Shown here: positions 50,616 through 59,617 of the stretch, in pieces | Position numbering within the stretch: position 1 is the stretch's first letter | Layout: every line of letters starts with the position of its first letter | DNA from: Arenicella chitinivorans | GTDB lineage: Bacteria; Pseudomonadota; Gammaproteobacteria; Arenicellales; Arenicellaceae | Assembly: GCF_014651515.1 (NCBI RefSeq) | Contig: NZ_BMXA01000001.1 | Span: forward strand, 124,001-188,000 | DNA: 64,000 bases | Direction: 5' to 3' | Made by a program: the position numbers and the translations under genes | Notes under the pieces: generated by a model | Told to the model about the DNA's origin: nothing | What the model saw: only the letters and a program-made list of their open reading frames with translations | Databases searched by the model: none

Positions 50616-50704
50616 CCAGCACACCGCTGGTACCCTGTAGGATCGGTATATGCTGTATCCTACCCTGATTGCAGTCACAGTAAATCACCCAGTTGGGTGA
50701 TTTA
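50616..50704. promoter_or_regulatory. Cluster of three inverted repeats between divergent genes
   Basis: Three perfect inverted repeats lie within 89 bases: CCAGC/GCTGG (50616-50630), GTAGGAT/ATCCTAC with a 13-base spacer (50637-50663), and TAAATCACCC/GGGTGATTTA with a 4-base centre (50681-50704). The last is a 24-base palindrome typical of a dimeric repressor site. They sit exactly between two divergent genes with good ribosome sites, so they may be operators controlling both directions. The binding proteins are unknown. Confidence 0.5.
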
Positions 50705-50751
50705 GTGATATTAACCGCATTAGAAAAGCCGTCGCTGGCGCGCAGGAGACT

Positions 50752-51138
50752 ATGTCTGTCGTTGTAACCCGAGTGGGCCAGATCACCAGAACCGTGTCTG
50801 ACCTAGAAACATCCATTAAGTGGTACCAGAAATATCTTGGCCTGCGATGTCAGTTCCAGTTCGAGGGTATGGCATTTCTGATCTGTGATGGGATACGTAT
50901 CATGCTGTCGCGGGCAGACGTCGTACAGCCAGAATCGATTCTGTACTTTGAGATTCGTGACCTGAAATCTGCCATAAAGGCACTTGAGTTAAAGGGTGTC
51001 ACGATCTTACAAATGCCTCATAAGATTCATCAGCATGGTGACGGAACGCAAGAATGGATGGCGTTTATTAATGACCCAGACCAGAGACCTATCGGGCTAA
51101 TTGAGAAGCTACATCCACCAGCGGACGACCCAGAATGA
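50752..51138 (+). CDS. VOC-family (glyoxalase-like) protein
   Basis: The 128-residue protein has one complete VOC unit: RVGQITRTVSDLETSIKWYQ with the first metal-site position replaced by Gln or Thr, YLGLRCQFQFEGMAFLIC, then ILYFEIRDLKSAIKALELKG and WMAFINDPDQRPIGLIEK with the terminal Glu ligand. It may bind a metal or act as a binding protein for a small molecule. GCAGGAGACT precedes the ATG. The stop overlaps the start of the penicillin acylase gene by four bases, so both are made together. Confidence 0.88.
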   Translation: MSVVVTRVGQITRTVSDLETSIKWYQKYLGLRCQFQFEGMAFLICDGIRIMLSRADVVQPESILYFEIRDLKSAIKALELKGVTILQMPHKIHQHGDGTQEWMAFINDPDQRPIGLIEKLHPPADDPE

Positions 51139-53294
51139 CCTACTTAAAACTCGCCTTGCTGTGCCTATTGCTGCTAATACTGGCGACCGCGGTTTGGTTA
51201 TACGACCCTTTGCCGGCAAACCCCAGCGCTGAGGTATTGCGTACCAAAGCCTCTGAATACGACGTCGAAATTATTCGAGATGAATGGGGTGTGCCTGCAA
51301 TATTTGGCATCACGGATGCCGACGTGAGCTTCGGGCTGGCGTATGCCCATGCGGAGGACGACTTCCAGACCATGCAGGAAACCATCGCGGCAACCCGCGG
51401 TGTGTTAGCGCGTTACCGAGGTTTTGACGCTGCGGCGACAGATTACGTGGTGTCGTTTATGCAAATCTGGCCGACAATTGAACAACGCTATGCAACCGAT
51501 GTGCCGGACGATGTGAAGGCCTTGGCAACCGCGTACGCTGACGGTCTGAACCTCTATGCCGCGCAACACCCGGATCAAACTTGGCGCGGTTTAGCCCCTT
51601 TCACTGCGCAAGATGTCGTGGCGGGCTTTATGTTCAAGACCCCTTTTTTTTATGGTTTAGATAAGTCCTTGAAATCCCTGTTCGACCCTGAGCGCAGCCT
51701 TGAGATAGCCTTGTCACCCAATTCTGAAGCACACTCATGGTCGTTGACCGAAGCTCGTGGTGTCGAACTGGGTTCGAATGCTATCGCGGTGGCGCCAAAG
51801 CGCAGTACTGACGGAGCCACGCGTTTATTGATCAATTCGCATCAGCCTATGACGGGTCCAGTTGCCTGGTATGAGACACATCTGCAATCGCAGGCCGGCT
51901 GGGTTATGTCGGGCGGTGTGTTTCCAGGTACGCCAGTCATTTTGCATGGATATGGCCCGAGCCTTGCTTGGGCGAATACGGTTAACCATATTGATTTGGT
52001 TGATAGTTATGTCCTGACGCGCAATCCACAAGACCCGCTACAATATGAGTTGGATGGAAACTGGCACGACTTCGACGTGCAGTCAGTGACCATTGATGTC
52101 CACCTTTGGGGACCATTTCGGTTTCCGGCACAGCGTCGTTTGTTGCGTAGTGAGCATGGCTCGGTGATTGAGGGCGACCACAATACCATTGCTGTCCGCT
52201 ATGCTGGTATGGGGGAGATCCGCCAGCTCGAGCAGTACTATCGACTTAATCGCAGCCGGAATCTAACGGAATTTATGGCCGCCATGGCGTTAAATGCCTT
52301 GCCCAGTATTAACTATGTGTACGCAGACCGAGACGGCAATATTGGTTTTATTCATAATGCGCAGTATCCAGAGCGATTGCCTGGTTGGGATTGGCGCAAA
52401 GACCTACCCGGAAACCGGCGCGACCTCATCTGGCAGCGCTATCGTGATTTTGATCAGGTGCCAACCCTGATTAACCCAGAGTCGGGTTTGATATTCAATG
52501 CCAACAATACGCCGTTTAGCGCCACCGACGGCAGCGATAATTTGCAGTCCAATGACTTTCCGCCGTCGATGGGTTTGGCGATAAACCAAACCAATCGCGC
52601 GTTGCGATTGCTTCAGCTCAATGATGGTCATACGCGCTTAAGTCGCGACCAGCTGTTAGCCCAGAAGTTTGATACCCGATATGCTCGAGATTCGGATCAC
52701 GCTCGGATCATTCAGGCGTTATTGCAACTCGATCTCAGTGCCGAGCCGACCCTCCAAGCGGCGCAAACCTATCTACGCGACTGGGATTACAACACCGATC
52801 GAAATAATTTGCATGCCGCACTGGCCGTGATGGTAATGCGCGAAATTACGCAAAGCGAGACCCCACAGGATCGCTCTGAGGGTCCATTACGCCAAGCACT
52901 GGCGCAGGCCGTTGACTATCTCAATTGTCACTACGGTGGTTACCGGGTACGCTGGGGCGAGGTGAATCGTCTGGTGCGAGGCAAGGTCGATGTGCCGGTG
53001 GATGGTGGCCCGGACGTGCTGCGCGCAATTTATGCGCTGGATTTCGAGCCAGACCAGAAGCCCTGGGCGTCGCATGGTGATACCTGGATTGCGTTGGTGG
53101 AATGGGATGCCAGTGGGCAACAAACAGCACGGGTAATCCATCAGTTTGGCAGTGCCACCACTGACCAAAACTCGCCGCATTATGCGGATCAAGCACCATT
53201 GTTTGCTGAGCGACAGTGGCGCAGGCCGGTGCTGAACAAGGCGGCACTTGAGTCACGCGCAACTCGGCGTTACCGACCACAGACAGGTCGCTAA
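51135..53294 (+). CDS. Penicillin acylase family protein (Ntn hydrolase)
   Basis: The 719-residue precursor has an N-terminal membrane/signal segment (LKLALLCLLLLILATAVWLY) and the alpha chain beginning DVEIIRDEWGVPAIFG. The autocatalytic site is GSNAI with the nucleophile Ser214, which becomes the N-terminus of the beta chain after cleavage. LLINSHQPMTGP, HGYGPSLAWANTVNHIDLVD and FIHNAQYPERLP follow as conserved pocket blocks. Family members cleave acyl-homoserine lactones or other amides in the periplasm, so quorum-signal quenching is a possible role. The coupled VOC gene is an unusual partner. Confidence 0.93.
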   Translation: MTYLKLALLCLLLLILATAVWLYDPLPANPSAEVLRTKASEYDVEIIRDEWGVPAIFGITDADVSFGLAYAHAEDDFQTMQETIAATRGVLARYRGFDAAATDYVVSFMQIWPTIEQRYATDVPDDVKALATAYADGLNLYAAQHPDQTWRGLAPFTAQDVVAGFMFKTPFFYGLDKSLKSLFDPERSLEIALSPNSEAHSWSLTEARGVELGSNAIAVAPKRSTDGATRLLINSHQPMTGPVAWYETHLQSQAGWVMSGGVFPGTPVILHGYGPSLAWANTVNHIDLVDSYVLTRNPQDPLQYELDGNWHDFDVQSVTIDVHLWGPFRFPAQRRLLRSEHGSVIEGDHNTIAVRYAGMGEIRQLEQYYRLNRSRNLTEFMAAMALNALPSINYVYADRDGNIGFIHNAQYPERLPGWDWRKDLPGNRRDLIWQRYRDFDQVPTLINPESGLIFNANNTPFSATDGSDNLQSNDFPPSMGLAINQTNRALRLLQLNDGHTRLSRDQLLAQKFDTRYARDSDHARIIQALLQLDLSAEPTLQAAQTYLRDWDYNTDRNNLHAALAVMVMREITQSETPQDRSEGPLRQALAQAVDYLNCHYGGYRVRWGEVNRLVRGKVDVPVDGGPDVLRAIYALDFEPDQKPWASHGDTWIALVEWDASGQQTARVIHQFGSATTDQNSPHYADQAPLFAERQWRRPVLNKAALESRATRRYRPQTGR

Positions 53295-53359
53295 CGCAAT
53301 CGCCCAGTCTGGGGCGCAATAGGGTTAAGTTGCCTGGCGGTGTCACGTATAATTCTGGC

Positions 53360-54511
53360 ATGTCGTTACGTATCCTTTTTCTGACTAACCAAGCTTCCTA
53401 CCATCAGATGCATTTTGCACGCGCTATGGTGGCGCACTTGGGTGCGGATAATTTTCGTATCGTCTTCCACCAACCAACCAGCGATGCGCGCACTGAGATG
53501 GGTTGGCGCGATGAGTACGAAGACCGCTGTATTCTTCGATGGTGGCAATCCGATGTCGAGCGCGACGAAGCTCTCGAGTGGATTGACAACGCGGACGTGG
53601 TTATTCAAGGGCGATTTCCAATTGGCTTTGTACGCGCGCGAATCCGTGCGGGAAAACTGACCTTTGCGTGTCAGGAGCGGTTGTGGAAAAAAACGCCGAC
53701 GGTCTGGCGGCGTCTGTCGCGATTACCTCACCTGATTAAAAATTATTACTCGGTGGATCGTGCCAACTATCACTTTTTAGCAATCGGGCGCTATGCGGCT
53801 GCGGACCTTAATAACCTCGGTCTGTTTCGAGGGCGGAGTTGGCGTTACGGGTATTTTATGCATCGGCCTGAAGTCGGGATTGATCGAACGCCGAATGCGT
53901 GCTTGCAGTTGCTCTGGTGTGCGCGCCTAAGCCCGGTCAAGCAACCTTATATGGCGCTTGAAATCACGCGGGCGCTGCTGGATGGTGGTCGCGAATGTCA
54001 TCTGACCATGATCGGTGATGGTGAATTACGGACGGAGGTCGACGCTCAGATAAACCAAGTGGGCTTACGGGGCCACGTAACGCTCACGGGTTGGCAGACG
54101 CCAGAGCAGGTGATTGAGCACATGCGGCAAGCCGATGTATTTCTGATGACTAGCCATCATGGAGAGGGCTGGGGCATGGTGGTGAACGAGGCAATGTCAA
54201 ACGGGTGTTGTGTGATCGCGAGTGCTGAGCTTGGGGCTGCGGCATGGTTGATCGAGCATGGCCAAAGTGGATTTCTCTACCACAGGAATGATTATCAGCC
54301 AGCGCTCGAGCGAGTTCTTACCCTCTCACCATCAGGTTTAGCGGCGATGGGGCGCGCTGCACAACAGCGCATGGCGAACCTGTGGTGCGCCGAAGTCGCC
54401 GCGGAGCGTACCGTAGCGCTTTGTGAACAACTGCTCAGTACTGACCCGGCGAAAGCAACTCAGCTCTACACTGACGGGCCGTGCAGTCCGAGCACCGAGT
54501 CAAAGCGTTAG
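53360..54511 (+). CDS. GT4-type glycosyltransferase
   Basis: ATG 53360 (MSLRILFLTNQASYHQMHFA) starts a 383-residue GT-B protein. The donor-binding C-terminal half has LWCARLSPVKQPYMALEITR, LTMIGDGELRTEVDAQI, VTLTGWQTPEQVIEHM and the EX7E block in SHHGEGWGMVVNEAMSNGC. It transfers a sugar from an activated donor, probably to an exopolysaccharide or glycolipid; the acceptor is unknown. It stands alone between the acylase and a convergent CFA-like gene, whose stop overlaps its end. Confidence 0.92.
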   Translation: MSLRILFLTNQASYHQMHFARAMVAHLGADNFRIVFHQPTSDARTEMGWRDEYEDRCILRWWQSDVERDEALEWIDNADVVIQGRFPIGFVRARIRAGKLTFACQERLWKKTPTVWRRLSRLPHLIKNYYSVDRANYHFLAIGRYAAADLNNLGLFRGRSWRYGYFMHRPEVGIDRTPNACLQLLWCARLSPVKQPYMALEITRALLDGGRECHLTMIGDGELRTEVDAQINQVGLRGHVTLTGWQTPEQVIEHMRQADVFLMTSHHGEGWGMVVNEAMSNGCCVIASAELGAAAWLIEHGQSGFLYHRNDYQPALERVLTLSPSGLAAMGRAAQQRMANLWCAEVAAERTVALCEQLLSTDPAKATQLYTDGPCSPSTESKR

Positions 54512-55614
54512 CGCTTATCGAACAAATAATGCGCAACCATCCATTGACGCCCATCATCCAGACCAAATAGTTCGGCGCAAGCTAGAAAAAACAAACGCCA
54601 GCGATTGACCCAACGTATGGCTTGGTCAGCACCATATGTTTGAGTAAATAGGGCCTCAATTTGGTCTCGATTCGCGTCCATATTTGCCAGCCAATCATTC
54701 GATGTGCGTTCATAATGCTTACCGTTCAGCAGCCAGCGCTGATCAAGTCGAAGATCGTCCTGAAAGTGGAGCAGTGTGTCGGTCGCGGGCATCAGGCCGC
54801 CGGTGAAAAAGTATTTCGACATCCAATCATCCCGGTTCTGTACTTCAAACGGGTACATCAAGGTGCGATGCGCGAAAATATGGATGAACAGCTTGCCATT
54901 GGCGTCCAACCAGCCCGCAATGCGGTTGAGCAATTGCTGATAGTTGCGCATATGTTCGAACATCTCAATTGAGATGCAGCGATCAAACTGCGCGTGCGCC
55001 AGCGTCAGCTCATTCATATCGCAGGTCATTACTGTCACGTTACTCAGACCTTTGGATCTGCATTGTGCATCAATAAACGCTTTTTGAGTGGCAGAATTGG
55101 AGACTGCGGTGATCCGCGCTGACGGTAGTCTTTCGGCCATCCACAGAGTTAACGAACCCCAACCACAGCCCAATTCGAGAATTGATTGCCCATCCTGCAA
55201 TTGTGCCCTTGACATGTACAGCGACAACATCGCTTCCTCGGCCTGATTAAGATTGGTGTGACTCGACTTTGCGCCGTCAAGTTCAGGATAATAGGCACAA
55301 CTGTACTTGAGCCGCTCACCCAGTGCTGCTAAATAAAATTCACAGGGCACTTCGTAGTGCTGTTCGTTGGCGGTGTTGGTTTCGATCGCGATTGGGCTGC
55401 TGCGCAGTGACTCAATCAATGTCTGAAATCGTTGTTGTTGGCGTGCCGGATCATCGATGTATTCGTCCTTCAGCCGCGCTCGACATAATCGACGGATGCC
55501 ATACCGAACAAGAAAATCGGGGAGCTTGCCGAGCTCCGCCCAGTCGATGAGCCGGTCGGCCAGGGGCAATGCGCTGGTCTCGGTCGAGTTTTTAGAATCG
55601 GCAAACGATGACAT
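54508..55614 (-). CDS. CFA-synthase-like SAM methyltransferase
   Basis: The 368-residue enzyme has HYEVPCEFYLAALGERLKYS followed by CAYYPE, a form of the cyclopropane-fatty-acid synthase opening. The SAM loop is ILELGCGWGSLTLWMAERLP, and ISIEMFEHMRNYQQLL and FTGGLMPATDTL are further family blocks. The C-terminal HYERTSNDWLANMDANRDQ is also conserved. The same overall architecture occurs in coclaurine-N-methyltransferase-like proteins, so the substrate may be a lipid or a small amine. It is convergent with the glycosyltransferase, overlapping by four bases. Confidence 0.87.
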   Translation of the reverse strand: MSSFADSKNSTETSALPLADRLIDWAELGKLPDFLVRYGIRRLCRARLKDEYIDDPARQQQRFQTLIESLRSSPIAIETNTANEQHYEVPCEFYLAALGERLKYSCAYYPELDGAKSSHTNLNQAEEAMLSLYMSRAQLQDGQSILELGCGWGSLTLWMAERLPSARITAVSNSATQKAFIDAQCRSKGLSNVTVMTCDMNELTLAHAQFDRCISIEMFEHMRNYQQLLNRIAGWLDANGKLFIHIFAHRTLMYPFEVQNRDDWMSKYFFTGGLMPATDTLLHFQDDLRLDQRWLLNGKHYERTSNDWLANMDANRDQIEALFTQTYGADQAIRWVNRWRLFFLACAELFGLDDGRQWMVAHYLFDKR

Positions 55615-55719
55615 GGAATTATTTGAAGTTTGTAACCTTGCTTCGGCATACTAGCAACTGTTTGTGAAACTACTGACCACATGTCTGGGCGTGAAGCCCT
55701 AAACTTAACTGGAATCTTT

Positions 55720-57612
55720 ATGTTTAATTCTCGACGCTTTACCCGCGCTGCCAGCGCCACTTTGTGTTTAATTACGCTGTCTGTCAGTCCCTTGGTCTGG
55801 GGTTGGGGCGAGCGCGGCCATGATGTGGTTACCCGCGTCGCGGTTCAAAATCTACGTCAAATGGCGGAGGATAATGCGCAGCTGGTGACCCCGTTTTTAG
55901 CACGCGATCATATGCTCGCCCATCTCTCGAATGTGCCCGATATCGTGTGGCGTGCACCGTATATGAGCCAACAGGATCGTGACAGTAATTACAGCACGCA
56001 TTACATCAATCTCGAACGTGTTTACTCCGAAGTTAAAGCCCACACCGACGTGCCTTTCGAGTTAACACAATACCAACAGGATGCACGTTCCAAAGGCCTT
56101 AGCGCCGTGGAAGTCGGTACTGCGCCGTGGCGTGTCTTACAGCTGTATCAGGCCATGGTAGACGCGCTGAGTTCGGTGCCAGACACCGCTGCTGACTCTG
56201 AGTATGAAGCAGCGATCAACGAAGCGTTGCTATACGCGGGACTGATGTCGCACTTCGTTGGTGACCTGGCAAACCCGCACCACACCACGGCGAACTATGA
56301 CGGTCAGTTGAGCGGACAGAAAGGCTTGCATGGCTACTTTGAATCCGATGTGGTCATGTATTTGCCTTTGGGGTTGTCGGCTAAGGTATCCACGCAGGCG
56401 AATCAAATGGCGTTTCAAGACACGTGGTTTCCGGCTCTGAGTGATGAACAGCGTGCGGCTGTACTGCGCGACCCGCAGGCCTTGATCTGGGCGTTGCTGG
56501 CGGACAGCCACTCGTATTTGCCGCAATTGCTTGATTTGGATAAATCCATCTCGCTGGTAAAACCTAGCCGCGATCCAAAGCAGCGAGCAGAGCGTAAATC
56601 CGCCAAAGTTGTGGCACAGGATTTTGAATCCTTTGCTGTCGAGCGTCTGGCATTCGGGTCCTGGGTCCTGGCGCGTTTATGGTGGTTGGCTTGGGATGAA
56701 GCGGGGCAGCCGGATATGACTAAGTATCGTAGTTACCATTATCCCGTGAAGCCGGATTTTGTGGATCCAGATTATTTGCTATCCGACGATGAGAACGCCG
56801 TTACGGATGCTACGTGGCGGGCGCTGGACCTGGATCGTGTTATCGTGATGCAACTACCCAGTGGTCGCGTGGTGATCGAATTGGCGCCACAGTTCGCGCC
56901 GAAGCACGTGGAAAATATTCTGCTGATGACGCGAGAAGGGTATTTCGATGGTACCGCTGTGATTCGCTCGCAGGAGAACTACGTCGCACAATGGGGCGAT
57001 ACGGCTGGCGAGGAATCGGCAGCCAAGTCACTTGGCAGCGCGAAACAAAAAGTGAAAGTCGAATTCTTCGCGGATCCGCAAGCGGTCGGGTTTACACCAG
57101 TTGAGAGCCGGGATTCCTACGCCGACCAAGTTGGGTTTGTGGATGGGTTGCCCACCGCAAGTGATGGTAAGCAGGCTTGGCTTGCGCATTGCTACGGCAT
57201 GGTCGGAGTCTCGCGTGGCATGGGTGATGACTCAGGGAACGGCTCAGGGTTGTATGTGGTGACCGGGCATTCTCCACGGCATTTGGATTTAAATGTGACA
57301 CTGGTTGGCCGTGTACTGGAAGGTATGGAGCATCTCACAACTCTGCCGCGTGGTACGGGTAGTCTGGGTTTTTATGAGGACCCAGCTCAATACGTGCCAA
57401 TTGATTCGGTTAAGGTGGCCAGTGCCTTACCTGAAGGCAGTATCGATATTGCCGTCATGCGTACCGACAGTGCCGCATTTCGTGAGCATGTGGCAGCGCG
57501 CACGACGCGTAAAGAGGACTGGTTTTTACATCCAGCAGGTCGCATTGGCTTGTGTAATATTGCCGTACCGACAAGCTCTAGGGCTGCACTTGAAGGAAAA
57601 GCCGGCGATTGA
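55720..57612 (+). CDS. S1/P1-nuclease-like domain fused to a cyclophilin-type PPIase
   Basis: The 630-residue protein starts with a signal peptide ending near VWG, and the mature N-terminus WGERGHDVV carries the Trp and His that bind zinc in S1/P1 nucleases. Further ligands follow: Asp in SNVPDIVWRAP, His in STHYINL and the block SHFVGDLANPHHTT. From about residue 373 a cyclophilin domain begins (RVIVMQLPSGRVVIELAPQF then HVENILLMTREGYFDGTAVI), ending with VTLVGRVLEGMEHLTTLPRG. A zinc phosphoesterase joined to a peptidyl-prolyl isomerase is not a standard architecture. It is probably periplasmic; whether it cleaves nucleic acid, nucleotides or phospholipid is unknown. Confidence 0.85.
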   Translation: MFNSRRFTRAASATLCLITLSVSPLVWGWGERGHDVVTRVAVQNLRQMAEDNAQLVTPFLARDHMLAHLSNVPDIVWRAPYMSQQDRDSNYSTHYINLERVYSEVKAHTDVPFELTQYQQDARSKGLSAVEVGTAPWRVLQLYQAMVDALSSVPDTAADSEYEAAINEALLYAGLMSHFVGDLANPHHTTANYDGQLSGQKGLHGYFESDVVMYLPLGLSAKVSTQANQMAFQDTWFPALSDEQRAAVLRDPQALIWALLADSHSYLPQLLDLDKSISLVKPSRDPKQRAERKSAKVVAQDFESFAVERLAFGSWVLARLWWLAWDEAGQPDMTKYRSYHYPVKPDFVDPDYLLSDDENAVTDATWRALDLDRVIVMQLPSGRVVIELAPQFAPKHVENILLMTREGYFDGTAVIRSQENYVAQWGDTAGEESAAKSLGSAKQKVKVEFFADPQAVGFTPVESRDSYADQVGFVDGLPTASDGKQAWLAHCYGMVGVSRGMGDDSGNGSGLYVVTGHSPRHLDLNVTLVGRVLEGMEHLTTLPRGTGSLGFYEDPAQYVPIDSVKVASALPEGSIDIAVMRTDSAAFREHVAARTTRKEDWFLHPAGRIGLCNIAVPTSSRAALEGKAGD

Positions 57613-57636
57613 TTTACGGTTTATAGACACAAAAAA

Positions 57637-57661
57637 AGCGGCCCAACGTGAACGGGCCGCT
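57637..57661 (-). terminator. Intrinsic terminator of the ABC-exporter operon
   Basis: AGCGGCCC (57637-57644) and GGGCCGCT (57654-57661) form an 8-base stem with a 9-base loop. On the - strand it is followed by a run of seven T residues, so it ends the transcript of the genes at 57687-61083. On the + strand it follows the nuclease-cyclophilin stop by 24 bases but has no T tract. Confidence 0.85.
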
Positions 57662-57686
57662 GTTAGTGGTTAACGTTTATTGGGTG

Positions 57687-58886
57687 TTAGCCAAGGATAC
57701 GTTCGCGCTGATAAAGCTTAATCGCAATAAAGGTCAGCGCCATCGCGATCAGCGTACTACCCGCCATCGATAGTGCGATCAGGCTTGTGTCGATTGCCTC
57801 GCCTTTGAAGGTTTGAATAATGATCAAACCCTGACTCAAGCTTGGAATCCACATATTGTTAACGCTCGGCTGCGGTGACATCATCATCAGCAACATGAGC
57901 GGCAAGCTCGGTACGATCATCAACATGCCAAGATATGACTGAGCTTCTTTGTAGCTTTTGGTGAACGACGCCATTAACACCATCATTGCGCAGCCGAGGA
58001 ACACGAATGGCAAGCAAGCGATAAAGGTCTTAACGATTTTCGCCGCATCAATTGACAAGGTGATCATGTCAATCGGCGCGTACTCCATCGCCAAACCAAT
58101 ACCAATGAGCACCAGCAGAAGCGTCAGCGCGGAGAACACCATGGTCGCCCCCAGCTTGGCGAGCAAAATGGTATGTCGCGCCACAGGTTGAGTTAACAAC
58201 GGTTCAAGCGAGCCTTTTTCACGTTCACCAGCGGTGGTGTCGATGGCCAAATACATACCGCCGACCATAATGAATAACACGATCAAATACGGCATCATGC
58301 TCAAAATTTGTGCGTTGCGTGCTTGTGGATTCGCCACGTCGGAAGAATTCAGCTGCAACGGCTTGACGACTTCTGGACTTACACCGCGCGCCATCAGCCG
58401 CATTGCGCCAATCTGCGAGTTGTAAGCCAGTAAGGTTTTTTGCAGCGTTCGGTACCCGATCTTCTCTAATCCGCTTACCGAACTATCGTGGATTAACCGG
58501 ACTGGTGCCGAGGTACCTTGTGTAAAGGCCTCAGCGTATTGATCACTAATTTCCAGCACCATGCGTTCATCGCCGCTTTTTACTGCTTGCTCCGGGTCCG
58601 CTGGTGGTTCAACAATCTCAAAGTTGTTTTGTTCCAGCCAGGCAATTAAGTTAGGTGCTTTGTCAGCACCAACCACTGGCAGGGCGATGGGTTTGGCGTT
58701 CACCAGATCGGTTTCCTTTTTAACCGTGTTCTCTGCAAACCACAGAAAACCAAACATCAACATTGGGCCAACAATAATTGATACCGCCATGGTGGTCAAA
58801 GTTCGACGGTCGCGCAGGTTGTCTATGATTTCCTTGCGCAGAATAGTCCAGAAACCGCGCAGATTACTGATTTTGTTTGCTTGCAT
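57687..58886 (-). CDS. ABC exporter permease (NatB/ABC-2 type)
   Basis: The 399-residue membrane protein has an N-terminal helix (TMAVSIIVGPMLMFGFLWF), a large extracytoplasmic domain (about 40-180) and then about five helices with GGMYLAIDTTAGEREKGSLE followed by PLLTQPVARHTILLAK, the NatB/ABC2_membrane_3 signature. It forms the membrane channel for the ATPase gene upstream, whose stop shares a base with its start. NatAB systems export sodium; related ones export peptides or drugs. The substrate is unknown. Confidence 0.92.
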   Translation of the reverse strand: MQANKISNLRGFWTILRKEIIDNLRDRRTLTTMAVSIIVGPMLMFGFLWFAENTVKKETDLVNAKPIALPVVGADKAPNLIAWLEQNNFEIVEPPADPEQAVKSGDERMVLEISDQYAEAFTQGTSAPVRLIHDSSVSGLEKIGYRTLQKTLLAYNSQIGAMRLMARGVSPEVVKPLQLNSSDVANPQARNAQILSMMPYLIVLFIMVGGMYLAIDTTAGEREKGSLEPLLTQPVARHTILLAKLGATMVFSALTLLLVLIGIGLAMEYAPIDMITLSIDAAKIVKTFIACLPFVFLGCAMMVLMASFTKSYKEAQSYLGMLMIVPSLPLMLLMMMSPQPSVNNMWIPSLSQGLIIIQTFKGEAIDTSLIALSMAGSTLIAMALTFIAIKLYQRERILG

Positions 58887-59617
58887 TACACTAAACCCTC
58901 TTCTGAACCGATAGCCGACACAAACGCGTCTTCCAAGTTGTCTTTACCCGTACTCGCGCGCAGCTCGTCGGGCGTGCCGTTGGCGGCGACGAGTCCACCG
59001 GAAATAATCACGATTTGGTCGCACAGGGCGGCGACTTCCTGCATTACGTGGCTTGAAAACAAGACACAATGCCCCTCGTCTTTCAGGCGCTGAATCACTT
59101 TACGCAATCCACGCGTGGCCATCACGTCGAGGCCATTCGTTGGTTCGTCCAGCAAGACATTGCGGGGGCCGTGCACCAAGGCACGCGCCAATGCCACCTT
59201 CGTTTTCTGACCCTGTGAAAAGCCTTTTGCCCGTCGATCAATAAAGTCCTGCATCTCAAGCAGTTCAGCTAGTTGATCGATTCGTTTGTTTAGCGCAGCG
59301 CCTGTCAGTCCATGCAGCTCACCAAAGTAACGCACATTTTCGCGTGCACTGAGACGCTCATAAATACCGGCACCATGAGTCAATACACCTATTGAGGCGC
59401 GCACTGATTCCGCTTCTCGCGTGATGTCGAACTGGTCAATCGTGGCGGAGCCGGAATCCGGTTTGAAGGCGGTGTAGAGCATGCGCAGAGTAGTGGACTT
59501 GCCGGCGCCATTAGGGCCGAGTAAGCCAGTAATTTTGCCGTTTTCTGCACTGAAAGACACACCATCCACCGCTTTCACAGCACCAAAATACTTCTTTAAA
59601 TTGTTTGCTTGAATCAT
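58886..59617 (-). CDS. ABC transporter ATP-binding protein (NatA-like)
   Basis: The 243-residue ATPase has Walker A GLLGPNGAGKSTTLRML, Q-loop region with MLYTAFKPDSG, signature FSQGQKTKVALARALVH, Walker B NVLLDEPTNGLDVMA and H-loop LFSSHVMQEV, all intact. It powers the permease encoded immediately downstream; the genes touch (58886). Its start overlaps the stop of the S33 peptidase gene by four bases, so the three genes are one operon ending at the terminator at 57637. Confidence 0.95.
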   Translation of the reverse strand: MIQANNLKKYFGAVKAVDGVSFSAENGKITGLLGPNGAGKSTTLRMLYTAFKPDSGSATIDQFDITREAESVRASIGVLTHGAGIYERLSARENVRYFGELHGLTGAALNKRIDQLAELLEMQDFIDRRAKGFSQGQKTKVALARALVHGPRNVLLDEPTNGLDVMATRGLRKVIQRLKDEGHCVLFSSHVMQEVAALCDQIVIISGGLVAANGTPDELRASTGKDNLEDAFVSAIGSEEGLV

